A DNA stretch of 64,000 nucleotides. Source: Trematomus loennbergii. Lineage: Eukaryota > Chordata > Actinopteri > Perciformes > Nototheniidae. Positions 11,958-23,957 of the stretch are shown in pieces. The DNA lies in contig JAAOOA010000527.1 in assembly GCA_012861695.1 (NCBI GenBank), positions 244,042-308,041 on the forward strand, written 5' to 3'. Position numbers and translations under genes: made by a program. Position 1 is the first letter of the stretch. The number at the start of each line of letters is the position of its first letter. The notes below the pieces were generated by a model, which did no database searches, had not been told where the DNA came from, and saw only the letters and a program-made list of their open reading frames with translations.

Positions 11958-13457
11958 GAGTGATTCTATAATTTAGGGTGCATTTCACATCAACAAAGCA
12001 GTACAAAGAAAGTGTTCTTTCTCAATAGAACAATCAGTGGTTCAAGTTAGTATATTCTTCAGTGTAACATATCCACTAGTTGCAAAGCTTAAACATTTTT
12101 TTATTTATTTTATTTTTAAGGGAAAGGATGTTTTCACTACTCAGTTTGTCAACTATGTTACGGACAAACTTGATGTCATTACAATCATTTGATTAAGTCC
12201 TGCACTTCAAGTAAAATCACATTTGAAAGGCTCTTGAGTCTATTCTACCATATATCCAAAGATTTTTTAAAGTTTAAAAAATAATTGTATTAAAGTTTTG
12301 TTTTTTCATGTGATATGTTCAGCACTGTCATTAAGTTTAGGATATTTTGTATTATAAAACTACCATACAGGTCATTTTGATAGTTTTAAGAGATGTCATG
12401 TAAAACTCCAACCTGTGTAGATATACATTATACTATAAAGGATATCAGAAGCACTATTTTAGATATTTTAAATTTGAAAAAATGAGGTGCAACATAGTTG
12501 ACAATGAAAGTCAAACATTTGACGCAAATAAAATAGTTGACTGGACACATTATTAACCATCAGCACTATGTTCATTTCAAGGCAGAAGTGCAAAATTCCA
12601 TTGATAATGATGTGTAATGACGTCTACATGTCCTACAAATTGTCAACTAGGTTACCTGTCAACTAAGTTACTACAGTTATTACAGTACTGGGTAACTCAG
12701 TTGACAGGTAACTTAGTTGACAATTTCCCTATTTTGACCCATCATTTCAATGGTAGGCCTTGCTTGGATGACCACATGTCATTTTCTTGAACAGGTTAAC
12801 ATCACATTTGAACATATAATTGAATTAAAATCATTAAACAATTGTAAACCATAACAATGTACGTAACATTGTTGATTGTCAATGAGTATATTAATTGACC
12901 ATGTGCTATTATACATAAAATATTGTAAAAAATTAGAGGACAATCACCACAGTGTGTTCAAAATGTCTGCCAAAGAGGAACATGGCATCATGTGATGCTG
13001 GTGACATGGTATTGGGACAAACAATTTTTGAGTTAAAGGGGGGAGTTCTCTTAGTAACATAGTTGACAGAACTTTTGCGGACATTCATATATTAAGATAT
13101 TTAAATTATTTAAAGGAGGAAATCAATTAAAAAGATGTTATTATTCTTTAGTATTTAGACTTTTGAAATAAATGAATACTTTTTTTTATTTACTTTAATG
13201 GTTTTATTCATTATTTTGAAACCAAGACACCCTCAACTGAAAAACGGACAGAGCAAAAACTGACAATTTAAGAACATCATGACACATTTCAAGCTAAATA
13301 AAGCATAGGATGCACATAATGTTTTGTGTGATATTATAACATGCTTTCCAATAATTGGCAAAATATGATATTTTTGAAGAAAATACTTAGAATAATTATA
13401 ATTATCATCAATGGACATCAATGGACATGGAATGTACCCTAAATTGTAGAATCACTC
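11958..13457. mobile_element. 1.5-kb terminal-inverted-repeat DNA element (non-autonomous)
   Basis: The ends are imperfect inverted repeats (GAGTGATTCTATAATTTAGG and, reversed, GAGTGATTCTACAATTTAGG), flanked by TTAT on both sides (11954-11957 and 13458-13461). There is no transposase frame. The interior repeats GTTGAC/GTAAC-type words and holds a large hairpin at 12638-12727. The superfamily is not assigned. Confidence 0.8.
12638..12727. repeat. Hairpin with about 35-bp arms
   Basis: The left arm begins AATTGTCAACTAGGTTACC; the right arm is its reverse complement with about two mismatches, around an 18-20 base loop. It lies near the middle of the 1.5-kb element. Confidence 0.85.
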
Positions 13458-14206
13458 TTATACCAGATACAAAGGGAAGTAGGAACGGGAAGCACTTGGG
13501 GGAGTAGTAGAAGAGAACAGAGCATTAACAGCAGGATAAAAGTGGGTCACTCTGGATTAAACTCATCACTGCATCTGATTGGAAAACATCCAAATGGCAA
13601 TTGTGATGGTTGCCAACAACCAGAGACAATACATCATGTATTTTTTAGCTGCCCGGATTATAACAGACAAAGACCCATTCTGAAAACTGCACTGGAACAA
13701 CTCAACATCAAGGACATGGATTTCAAGTCAATATATGAAAGTAAATCAAGAAATGAAGCAAACAAGTTGATCTTCAAATTCCTCAAAAGCACTGGTCTGA
13801 GGACAAGGATTTAGTATAAACATTTAATAAATCAACAGTAGGTGGCGATATATGCTATAAGTGGAAGCGATTCGCCATTAAAGAGAAGAAGAAGAAGAAG
13901 AAAACCGAGAGAAGAAGAAGAAGAAGAACCTGGGTCCATGTGGCGTCTCGTCGCTACGGTTCTCTCTCTCTGTGTTCCTGAGAAAGTGTGTGTGAGCTCC
14001 AGCACTACTGATCCATCATCTGTGTGTCTGGATAAACCTCCGAATGGACTCTGTGATCTTTTTTCTGGAGCGTTTACCTCGGACTATAGGAGCTAGCTTA
14101 GCATGCTAGCTGGAAACACGTTAGCAACACTAGTCAGATTGAGAGTTTGATGGAGAGAGAAACGGTGTGTTTAACTGAGTCTGCAGGAAAAGGTGATCTA
14201 GGAAAC

Positions 14207-14321
14207 ATGAGTAAAGTCCAAATGCTCGAGGAGGAGCTGTCTCTTTCCAAAGAGGAGAACAAGAGACTCCAGAAACTACTGGACGCTGTTTTACAGCCTC
14301 AGCTTCGGATACACAGAGCAG
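14207..14321 (+). pseudogene. Zinc-finger gene copy B, exon 1
   Basis: The exon starts MSKVQML and continues with EEELSLSKEENKRLQKLLDA, a heptad-type coiled coil, ending RIHRA with a split codon before a GTATGT donor. It splices in phase to the acceptor at 26598 (DVQQLVVVKEE). Compared with exon 1 of copy C (187 nt) it lacks 72 nt, an in-frame loss of 24 codons from the coiled coil. The exon lies only about 300 bp after the LINE tail. The intron of about 12.3 kb holds a MITE and an endogenous retrovirus. Confidence 0.75.
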
Positions 14322-14398
14322 GTATGTTCCCTTTACTCTTCATTAACACTTTAAACTCTTCAGTAGCACTTTATTATCACATTAATAACACTTTAGAC

Positions 14399-14881
14399 CA
14401 GGGGTGTCAAACTCAAGGCCCGGGGGCCAAATCCGGCCCGCGACTTCATTTTATGTGGCCCCACAAGAACTTGCAAAGAATATAATATGTTTATTATACG
14501 GTTACATGCTACTTTACAGAAGCACGTTGCCCATAAACGACATGTCCCACAATGCATCTCAAATGTGACTTTTTCTCAGAATTTGACTTTTTTTGTCCAA
14601 ATATGCCTTTTTTCTTAGAATTAGCCTTTTTCTCATAAATAGATTTTTTTTTCAAAATGTCACAATCAATGTTTTTCCAGAATGTGGCTTTTCTTTTAAA
14701 ATCATATTGTGACATTCTTACTGAAGAGACTTGCAATTATTTGCTCTAGACTTCTGCTTTCAGACGTAGTTAATTATGAAGTTATATTAATTAATGATAT
14801 AGTCTTTAAGTTACAACCGGCCCTTTGAGTGCAACCATAATGCTGATGTGGCCCGTGATGAAATTGAGTTTGACACCCCTG
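14399..14881. mobile_element. hAT MITE, 483 bp
   Basis: Perfect 16-bp terminal inverted repeats (CAGGGGTGTCAAACTC) and an exact 8-bp target duplication CTTTAGAC (14391-14398, 14882-14889). It has no transposase. A second copy of this same insertion, inverted and interrupted by a gypsy element, spans 43859-55209. Confidence 0.9.
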
Positions 14882-14889
14882 CTTTAGAC

Positions 14890-15410
14890 CCTTTATCAGC
14901 ACGTGCTGCAGGTAGTACATCCTGAAGTAAAAGTACAAACACCACACTGTGAAAATACTCCATTATTATAATTATTACGGAAGAGCAAACCTACCAAAAA
15001 ATATATTTATAAAAATACATACATTGAATAATATGCTATTTAATTTACTGATTTAAATATTACCCATGCATGTAGGCACTAGTTGATTAAATGTGACATA
15101 CATTGATACTTTAGTTTTAATATGCTTCTTTATTCACCTTTTCTTTTTAAATGTGTAAAAGCAAATAAAAACAAATACTTTGGATTAATTCAAATTGCGC
15201 GAGAATAATTAATAAAGAAATCAATGAATAAATATGTTCAATAATAAATTAAACACATCTAAAATGTTACTTGATAAAGAATAGGGGAACTCGTACAAAT
15301 GTCATTAAGTAATTCAAACGTTAATATAAATTAATGTAAAATCTCAATCAATCAATTATTGCCAACATGTATTTATAATATATTCTGTCTATATATATAT
15401 ATTTATATAT
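14890..15410. other. Zinc-finger intron sequence
   Basis: AT-rich intron DNA with no gene. It is mirrored almost exactly by 43340-43850 on the opposite strand. It ends in a TATATA run where copies B and C diverge. Confidence 0.7.
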
Positions 15411-15572
15411 CAGAGGTGGGGACTCGAGTCGCATATTTTTTGACTTGAGACTTGCTTGACTAACATTGATAAAAGACTTGACTTGACTTCGACTTGGTAT
15501 TCATGACTTGAGACTTGACTTAAGCTTGAGACAGATGACTTGAAAGGACTTGACTGTTTAAAATTAAATATT
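15411..15572. repeat. GACTTGA-rich repeat fragment
   Basis: It starts CAGAGGTGGGGACTCGAGTC, like a hAT terminus, and then repeats variants of GACTTGA. It is cut at 15572 by the endogenous retrovirus LTR. It is absent from copy C. Confidence 0.5.
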
Positions 15573-16025
15573 ACAATCAATAATAACGAGGAAAACATTA
15601 CCTCTGCTCTCAAGCAGTCCTACAGCAATGCTCTCAAACAGTAGAACTTTACAGAAACATATATAGGACTCTTGACATGACGCACACACATTTCCTTACA
15701 TTAGCTAACACACGATATCACATGTTCTGCCTCTGAATGCTATACTTGTATGTTCCAGATGTTGAAAGTTTACTTATCTCATGACGTCCTTTAGGAGTAG
15801 TCAACTAACAAAGGTGAACTGTTTTTATAACCTTAGGCCTTCTCTGAACTTCCTCCAACCTCGATGTCAGCTCACTTAAAATGAATACATCTATTGATAA
15901 TTCAGAATGACCATTGTCTCTCTAACTCTGTGTGACCCAACTCCGTAACACACATCATATGGCTTGACATGTGACATTAAATGAATATACCAGAAATACG
16001 CTGTATTAAACATTCTGCTATAACA
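15573..16025 (-). repeat. ERV 3' LTR (outer end truncated)
   Basis: It matches the right LTR from 15573 to 15985 and continues about 40 bp to the inner end, where the element strand reads TGTTATAG directly after the polypurine tract AAAAGGAGGGAG (16026-16037). Confidence 0.8.
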
Positions 16026-16544
16026 CTCCCTCCTTTTATTAATTAATGTCACACAATCAAAAATAATAATTATTATTACAAGTAACCTACTGAGGTCCGC
16101 CCTTGAAAGCCCAAAATGACTTTCCGAAAAACATTTATCAATGGGTAATCATTTTACTCAAGGCAGAAGTCACAGGTCACCTGTACTGTACCTACTCACA
16201 AATAGCCAAAAAAACACCCTTTTGATTATACATAAAAGTGGAAGAAAAGACTATTGCGCTAATCTACTTTTACTAAAAATGGGACATCGTTTTAGGAATA
16301 TATATAAAAAACCTCTCTATAATTAAGAGGAAAAAAATTGACTTTGTCCATTCAAATTTAACACACATGAATACATAAAAACACAAGTATATTGTGATAA
16401 CATGTTTCAACACACTTCTTATTACTTATTGTAACAAGGAAAAACCCAAAACACAATGTTATATTGATTCAAATATAATGAAATCCTAAACTAACCTAAT
16501 CATAAATGTTATCACTTCCTATATTGGTTTACATGGCGCTGAGA
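16026..16544 (-). other. ERV polypurine tract and env 3' untranslated region
   Basis: No gene is seen. The polypurine tract lies at 16026-16037 next to the LTR; the rest is AT-rich sequence between it and the env stop. Confidence 0.6.
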
Positions 16545-18158
16545 TCAGATAAGCTTATCATCCAGGTAGTCTTGTAAATCCTGAAAACAGTTATTTTCAT
16601 CCATGTCTTTACATTCCTCATAGAACATTGCAGGAACTTGAACGTCAGATTGAATAGCTACAGCAGTCAAAGAGGTAGTAACACATCTATTAATCATTGC
16701 CTTGATACAACTTACAAAACAAACAGCAAACAAACAAATCATCAGAAGTGTTACAATCACAGGAAGTACAACCTGCAATATTCTCGTTCCCCAAGACCCA
16801 ACAATACTAGCAAGCCAATCCTGGTCTGCTGCATCGAGTAAGCCAGACATTTTACCTAGAGCAGATCTAAAATAGTCCAAGGCTGTAATAACATCAGTTA
16901 AATTATCTGTATTATCAGGAATCAATGTCATCCAAGAACCATCAGTCAAATTTAAAGTTACACACAATCCCCCTGTTTTTGCCAACAAATAGTCTAAGGC
17001 TAATTGGTGTTTCAACAAAGTTAACCTGTGGGACTTTAAAGTGTCCTTGATGAGAGAGAAACCTTTTGTAGTTGCATTTGCAAAACCCCACATAGTATAA
17101 GATAGACTGTCGACATGGAGAGATAAGGTGAGTGTTCCTAATTGTGGGTAGAAGAAACTAAGTACTTTCTCATACCAGGGAACCTTATGACCAAATGAAC
17201 CTGCCGAGAACTCAGAGAGTGACCTCTTTGCTCTGATATGAGTATCAGTCCATCCAAATGTGTCAGGTGATGATATGTTTAGCGCTGAATCTGACATATG
17301 AATTATATTAACCGGCATTGTCAAATGAGCATAATAACAGCATCCTGACCAATATCTAGGCAAATAATAATAATAATTTGTCCCTCCACACATAAAAACA
17401 AGATCCTCCACAATACTCGTAGCCATATGTCCTAAACCCAGTCCCCCATCGTTAACAATGTCTATAGTAGGTCCTTTTCCTTGAAATGTATGTTTACTAG
17501 GATAAGTGCCTACATATACTGTACAATCAGCAACTCCCATGAATACAGTTTCAATTTTTTGTCCTCCTCTTTGATATGGAGGTACTCCATCTTGATAGCA
17601 AAATACAATGGGATGGCTTCTCTGTCACTCGTACTTGACCAACAGGCTCTGGTTTAACCCTAAGGTCAGTTAATCTGTGAAGCCGGATAAGAGGACCATA
17701 TTTATTAGGACCACATCCAGCATCAAGGGGTTTTCCTACGTGCTGTGATGCAACTCGTTCCTCATATTTGCAAAGAACAGGAAACAATTCATTTCGTCTA
17801 AGAGGCCTTGCTACCGGACTCATACAAGTACCCATGCTATTACAAGGTGGCATGACCACTGCCGTCATACAATTTTTACCTGGAAAGGTGTGTTTTACCA
17901 TATAAGACATCATCTCATACCAAACATTGCCTTTCGAACTTATGGGTAGCAGGTAGTCCTCCTCTTTTTCTTCCATGTCTTCACGGTTGATGATTGGCTC
18001 AATCAACACAGCTCTCTTAGTTCGTTCTGAAAGTTTTGTCAGTGAGTTATGTCTTTCCAGTCCTGACCCCTCAGGGTCTGCTGGCAATTGCTCCCGGGCA
18101 ATGCTGGAATTTGACATACCCAAGTAAGTGCTAGCATCCATACTAGCATGGTCATCAT
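16545..18158 (-). pseudogene. env: ERV envelope, two broken frames
   Basis: The surface part lies in 17551-18141, with a hydrophobic signal-like start readable in another frame from an ATG at 18158. The remainder and the transmembrane subunit lie in 16545-17540 (331 residues). There a furin-type RAKR site is followed by a helix region containing LALDYLLAKTGGLC, like retroviral immunosuppressive/C-x6-CC segments but without an evident CC pair. A membrane anchor of about 25 hydrophobic residues (near 16685-16765) and a cytoplasmic tail rich in acidic residues follow. Envelope would mediate receptor binding and fusion. The break at about 17540-17551 makes it non-coding as a whole. Confidence 0.8.
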
Positions 18159-18169
18159 GGCGAATCTAT

Positions 18170-19947
18170 GGTCAGCCATCCCTTCTCAAGGTATCGGTGC
18201 TTTCTTGCAATGGGAAGCGTGTACCCAAGTGGTTCTCTCCTTCACTTTTACCGCAGTCGGTGTAGTAAGCAGAACCTGGAATGGGCCTCTCCAGTGTGGA
18301 GAATGCCAGTGACGTCTCCTCAAGTCCTTCACCAGAATCCAGTCAGCTGGATGGTAGGGGTGATTTATCTTTCCGTCTCCAAGGGTGTAGGAAGAGCTGC
18401 TTTGACCTGAATGGAGATAGAACTCAAAATCTGGGTTAGCTTCCTACAGTAGGCCACTATGGCCTCATCCACAAGTATCTGATCAGTACTCCTACCTTTG
18501 TACAGATATTGACCCATAGGCAGGGGCGGACTGGGACTACAAATCAGCCCGGGACTCTCGACCGGCCCACTTCGGTACCGCCGGCCCACCTCGGTGCCGC
18601 AAGTAAATACCGCGAGGAAATTGTCGACGGGGGGGGGGGGTGCTAGTGACTTATCCGACCGGCCCACATCGTCCGACCGGCCCACTACAGTACCGGCCCA
18701 TCGGGATTCGTCCCGATGGCCAGTCCGCCCCTGCCCATAGGCATAGTTCTACCTGTCAAAACCTCATGTGGAGATAAACCTATGGTAGAGTGGTATCTTC
18801 CCCTCATATACATTAACACCAGGGGAAGACAGGAAACCCAATCCATTTGTGTCTCAGCAATCATCTTTGTCAGTTTGTACTTTAACACCCCATTAGCTCT
18901 TTCAACAGCACCCCCACTCTCTGGATGGTAAGCACAATAGCGTTTTAAATCAATGCCTGTCTTTTCTGCCAAAAATGATATTGTGTTGTTTACAAAATGA
19001 GGGCCATTGTCTGATGATAATTTTGTAGGGATTCCCCACCTGGGAATGAAATCCTGAAGTAAATGTTTAGCAGTTGATATTGCATCTGCATGTTTACAAG
19101 GAAAAGCTTCCACCCACTTAGAAAACATATCTACTACCACTAGACAATACTTATATCCTCTAGCTGGAGATAACTCAATGAAATCCATCATTAGATGTTG
19201 AAAAGGGCCACTTGGCACTGGAAATGCAGCTTGTGTTATGTGTTGTGACTTACCCACATTGTTTTGAGCACACACCAGACATCTCCTGCAAAAGTGTTCA
19301 GCTGTAGTGCTGAAACCAATTGAGTCCCAACTCTGTGCAATGAATTTAATCATACCAGTCTTGGAGACATGATCTAAACCATGAGAGAGCTTGGCCATGT
19401 AGGGAAAAAGTTGTTTAGGCAAACAAGGTTTGTCATTTGGACCTTTCCATACTCCTTCTGAATCATACTTATCTTGTTTCCTCCATGACGTTTTTTCCGC
19501 AGCACTAGCCATTGATTGAATGTCTTTCAGACATATGGGGATCGAAAACTGTCTGTGACTCAGCAGAGTCAAGAGGCATCTGAAGTGAATAAGTCTCACA
19601 TGAAACAGCGGCAGACTTTGCTGCAGAATCAGCAAAAGAATTTCCTTTAGAAACATCACGGTAACCCGAACATGGGCTTGACATTTACATACAGCCACCT
19701 GAGATGGGAGCAAAATGGCATCAAGAAGATTATTGACAAGAAGGTGATGCTGTATAGGTGTGCCTTGTGATGTAAGGAAACCCCTGTTTTTCCACAGAGT
19801 TCCATAGTCATGCACAACACCAAAAGCATATCTGCTGTCAGTGTAGATGGTGACTGACTTTCCTTCTGAAAGAATACACGCTCGTGTTAAAGCAAAAAGT
19901 TCAGCAGCCTGAGCAGATAGGTGAGAAGGAAGTCTCGCAGACTCCAC
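18170..19947 (-). pseudogene. pol: ERV RNase H end and integrase
   Basis: The frame begins in RNase H (TDSRYAFGVVHDYG near 19830), passes a poorly aligned stretch, then shows integrase. The zinc-binding CLVCAQN lies near 19270, and the catalytic triad is visible as MMDFIEL, SSDNGPHF and ESGGAVERANG. A 213-bp MITE interrupts the C-terminal domain at 18521-18733. Beyond it, in another frame, come residues resembling the gammaretroviral integrase C-terminus (ADW, RRRHW and THW-type words, about 18200-18360). Integrase would insert proviral DNA into the host chromosome. Confidence 0.82.
18521..18733. mobile_element. hAT MITE, 213 bp, inside ERV integrase
   Basis: Terminal inverted repeats CAGGGGCGGACTGG / CCAGTCCGCCCCTG and an exact 8-bp target duplication CCCATAGG (18513-18520, 18734-18741). 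The interior repeats CCGGCCCAC words and has a G run at about 18630-18641. It must be younger than the retrovirus. Confidence 0.92.
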
Positions 19948-19961
19948 TACATCATGATCAC

Positions 19962-21495
19962 TTACAACTGCATAGCCAACAGCTCCAACACCATCAACCC
20001 TACTAGCTGACCATCAACATAATAAATAAGATCAGAGTTAGAGAGCGGTATAGTAGCAAGATCTTGTCTCGGAGTTACTGCTTCAGTAATTGCTGCCAAA
20101 CAGTCATGAGGTTCACCATCTTCCTCCGTGGGAAGGAGAGTAGCTGGGTTTAACACATCACATCTTCTCAAGGTGACATGTGGCAAGTTCAAGATGTTGT
20201 AATAGTGAAGAGTAGAAGCAGGAGTAAAATGGGCCATTTTGGCTTGTAGAAGAATGGCAGCTACAGCATGTGGAACAAAAACAGTAAGAGGTCTGTAGGC
20301 TACCAAGGAGGCAGAAGCTGTGACAGCCGATGCTGCTGCAGCCACTGCTCTAGAACAAGTAGGAAGACCTCTCACAACTGCTGAAAGTCTCTGCGAATAG
20401 TAAGCAACTGGTTTAAGTTTGTCGCCATGTTTCTGAAGCAGGACAGCATTATAGTACCCATTCTTCTCATCCACTGCTAAGCTAAAATCTTTAGATAGGT
20501 CAGGTATGCCTAAGCAGGAGCAGAAGCTAACGCTTCCTTCAGTTTTTCGAGTCAGTCGTCAGAAGTCCAAGTCACTGAGTCGTTTGCAGTCAGTGTCGTC
20601 GCATGCGCAATGTCTGACAATGGTTGAGATAACTTTGCGTAATTACAAATCCATTGTCGACAATAGCCTGTGCATCCCAAAAAAGATAGCACTTGCTTTT
20701 TTGTCAGTGGTTTAGGTATTGACAATACCGCTTTAATTCTGTCTTTTCCAATTGTTCGTCTGTTTTGAGATATCTCATGTCCTATATAGTGCACTTCTTT
20801 TTTCACCAATTGGAGTTTTCGTAAGGAAGCTTTGTGCCCCTGTGAAGCCAAATAATGTAACAAAGCATTTGTGTCAACAGTACAATTCTCCTCAGATGTT
20901 GAGCATACCAACAAATCGTCAATGTACTGAATTAAGGTACTGTCCCTAGGAAACACAAAACCAGCCAAATTCTCTTGCAAGGAAGCTGAATATACTGTCG
21001 GCGATTCTGAATAGCCCTGTGGACATCGAGTCCACTTGTACTTTTTGTTCTTGAATGTGAATGCAAACCAATTTTGAGATTCAGGATCAACTGGAACACT
21101 AAAAAATGCATTAGCCAAATCTATCACAGTGAACCAATCTGCATTACCAGGTACTGAAGACAATTGTTGCTGGGTTAGGTACAACAGGTGCTCGAGCAAA
21201 TACAGCTTCATTTACAGCACGCAAATCATGAACAGGTCGCAAGTTTCACCATCAGCCTTTTTTACTGGGAAAAGTGGAGTATTACATGAGATGTTGGCGC
21301 TGGAACAATTATTCCGTCTTTTAGGAGTTGCTCAATAATGGGAGCCATGCCTTCCTCTGCATCAGGTCTCAAAGGGTACTGCCGTTTATTAGGTCGGTAA
21401 TCAGATTTAGGAACCACAACCATTGGTGTTGCATCCTTAATTAGACCCACATCATACTTATGAGTAGACCATAACTGTTCTGGTACCCCGTTCAA
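19962..21495 (-). pseudogene. pol: ERV reverse transcriptase and connection/RNase H start
   Basis: Three frames cover it. An N-terminal part (QYPLRPDAEEG near 21370) is followed by a break near 21212-21262. The palm frame (20552-21211) has TVIDLANAFFSVPV, PQGYSESPTV and the catalytic YIDDLL box near 20920. Thumb/connection sequence follows, then 19962-20474 with the DEKNGYYNAVLLQ start of RNase H. The motif set is retroviral rather than gypsy. The enzyme would make proviral DNA; frameshifts near 20490-20550 and 21212 disable this copy. Confidence 0.88.
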
Positions 21496-21857
21496 CGCCG
21501 GGTGGTTTTTATAGACTCAGGAGTGCTTGGGGAGTGGCATGCCATAAGATCAAAAAGCCCGTCAACAACCTCAGATTTCCTCAACTCTAAACCATTGTCA
21601 TTGCATACAATAGTCAGGCCTAGAGCACACAGTAGATGTCTTCCTGCCAGATTTACTGGACAATCTGGCACAATCACGAATTGGTGACGTATATTTGAAA
21701 CATCAAAGTCTTTGCATTCAACTGGACATAGCTTAGTCACTCCACATTTTATAGGTGTGCCTGTAACTCCAATACAGGTCTTTATGTCCTTAGTCATCTC
21801 AAAATCTTCTGTTATTGATCTCAATGAAGATTCAGTTGCTCCTGTATCAGCCAACAT
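21496..21857 (-). pseudogene. pro: ERV protease
   Basis: The active-site motif LADTGATESS lies at the start of this frame, followed about 70 residues later by NLAGRHLLCALGLTI, the flap-distal GRD-like region of retroviral aspartic proteases. Length (about 120 residues) fits the family. It would cut Gag-Pol. It lies between nucleocapsid and RT as expected. Confidence 0.85.
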
Positions 21858-22059
21858 CTCGTAGGTTTTGCCGTGAATTGTTATTTGAACATTGGAAGTT
21901 CTTCAGATTTGTAACGAAGAGAAAGGTAGAACTGATTAGTTATTTCAGAAACATTTGATTGGGGACTTTTACTATCTTCCTGTAGAATGGCAGTAGAATC
22001 TGAGGCTTGCTCGGGAAGTCATGATCTTTGAAATGGGCGGTTCTTGTTGGCAAATGGTC

Positions 22060-23957
22060 TATTTACTGACACATCCCCATTTGGTGGGTATGATTTTCCT
22101 TGATCATTATCCCATTCCTGTGGTAGTATTTCAGTGCAATCCTGGGCCCAATGGCCTTTTTGATGACACCTGCGACAGGTATCTTTGTCTCCAAAGAAAG
22201 GTTTCCTTTCTTGTCCCCTCCCTCTATTTTCACCTCTTCCTCTGCCTCACCTCTTCCTCTGTTTGCTGCTGTTGAATAATAAGCAAGTTGAACCATCTGA
22301 AGTTTCTCAATGTTGACTTTGGTCTTCTTTGCATTGTATTATTATCATCCTGAACAATAGTTTCAGCATGTGAGCAGTATTTCTTTACATCAGTCAACCT
22401 GGCACTCTGCCATGCAATGCAATGCCTGACAAAAAGAGCTCTTATATCTGGTAACAATCCATCCACCAAAGTCTGGACCAATTGTCTTTCCCATACTGAA
22501 TCATCAACAGTAGTGGATGGTTGTTCATTTCCACTGTGTGCATTGAACACTTTAAGCTTTCTTGAGAAATAATCATCAAACATTTCCCCTGATTTTTGTG
22601 TACAGTTGTCATATTTATCATTGGCTTGTATTTATCTCTAGTGACTGGCGTAAAGCTGCAAGCTGAGTCTGATAGGTGGAAGTATTGTCAGTACTCCATG
22701 CAGCAGTTGCATCCCAATAGCAGGTCGGACTTCGCCCCACCAAGACCCATCTTAGTTGAGCAGACATGGTCCATTTCAGCTGAAGTAGGTCTGCACTGTA
22801 TCACAATTTTTTCCACAGCGTTGGCAAATACTTTCCCATTATTCTTTGGTTCTGGAAGTTTTTCAACAATGGCTTGTAATTCTGCAACTTTCCATGGCCT
22901 GTAAACATGCTGTACGCCTCCCGTACCGTTTGGACATTCTATCATTGGTCCAAGCATCAAGTTGTTTACTTCAGACTGTTCTTCAGGCACAGATAAGAAA
23001 TTGGCTGTGGTGGTGCAGCTGACTGATAAACAGTTCTTTTCTTGTCTTTCCATTGTCTGGAGTCCAGAAAGGGAAAGGGGATTTTACTGTGTTTGGAGAA
23101 GCAGGCTGCTTCATAGCTTGTTCTAGCAGACCCTGTATGGTGGGGGTGATAAAGCCCCAAGGTTATTCACAGCAGTCTCAGCTTTGTTTACATTATCTCC
23201 CCTTCAGCTCCTATGTCTATCAGCAGATGAGGTTGCTGTGCAGCAGGCTGAGCTCTGCTAATTTGTTGTGGAGGCTGTATTGGACAGTCCAAGTCAACAT
23301 TGTGAACACTGATCATCGTTGTTTTTGGCGGCTTGAATCATCTGATTCGTGTGGCTGACCTTTCGACCCATGGCGCTCCAGACCCAAGGCACTCTATCAT
23401 GTACTCAAAATCCCAATCAGGGGGGGCAACCGGGCGAGGCTGATCAATGAGGTCTTTCAACATTGCTATGTCAGATTTTTCAAAAGAGCCATCTTGAGAC
23501 CATTTTGGCTCAAAATCTGCAACAACCCTACAAAATGGCGTTGTGTAATAAGTTGAGCCTGTCACCTCTTCAATCAGGCCTCGAGGAGTCATTTTTATCA
23601 TCTTTTCACTTGCATCATCAGTACTCAATGAGACAAACATTCTAACACTCTTACAAACTTGCTCAACCCTCTTCCTATTTTCAGCTTCCTTTTCCCAAAG
23701 TTTCAAACTCTCAAGCTGTTTAGACCGTTAACTTTTCTGCAGGCCCTTACTTTTGCTTTTTTAATCTTTTCTTCAAATCTTTTCGACATTCTTTTTCGCA
23801 GTGATATCAAGGAGGCATGGTGAAAACTCCCACTCTGAGGAAATCCCAAATTGCCATGCCATTTTGGCAAAAATGTTATGGCTGATTTACCATATTTGTC
23901 ATACATGCATTTGGCTGGACCTTGGAGGTCCTTCTGACGGCTGCTATTAGTGCCCAT
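22060..23957 (-). pseudogene. gag: ERV gag with matrix start and zinc knuckle
   Basis: It starts MGTNSSRQ at 23957, where Gly2 could be myristoylated for membrane targeting. Matrix-like basic sequence, proline-rich stretches and capsid-like helices (22230-23053) follow. A CCHC knuckle is readable near 22145-22200 in a frame next to the printed one. At least four frame changes (about 23705, 23340, 22690 and 22230) break it. Intact Gag would assemble virions at the membrane. Confidence 0.75.

Larger units (their letters stand above)
11327..13814 (+). pseudogene. LINE RNase H and C-terminal zinc motif, split by a DNA element
   Basis: RNase H motifs are clear: TDGSK near 11458, the EMM-x7-L helix near 11575, CSDSSAAL near 11640 and WVPAHVGIRGNE near 11766. 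The frame runs into the inserted element at 11958 and stops. It resumes after 13461 and reaches a C-terminal CDGC-x6-HH-x5-C motif near 13597-13655, with the stop TAG at 13812-13814. RNase H in this superfamily removes RNA from the hybrid. Confidence 0.85.
7992..13900 (+). mobile_element. I/Nimb-like non-LTR retrotransposon, 5'-truncated
   Basis: Domain order is a gag-like CCHC segment, APE endonuclease, reverse transcriptase, RNase H and a C-terminal zinc motif. This order is known for the I superfamily, including fish Nimb elements. The 3' end (GTAGGTGGCGATATATGC at 13838, then a GAA tail) resembles that of the older fragment next door. The target duplication starts AAAACCGAGAGAAGAAG at 7903 and again at 13901. 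The inverted copy at about 60025-60130 preserves the empty site. A 1.5-kb DNA element (11958-13457) splits the RNase H region. Several frameshifts make it inactive. Confidence 0.8.
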
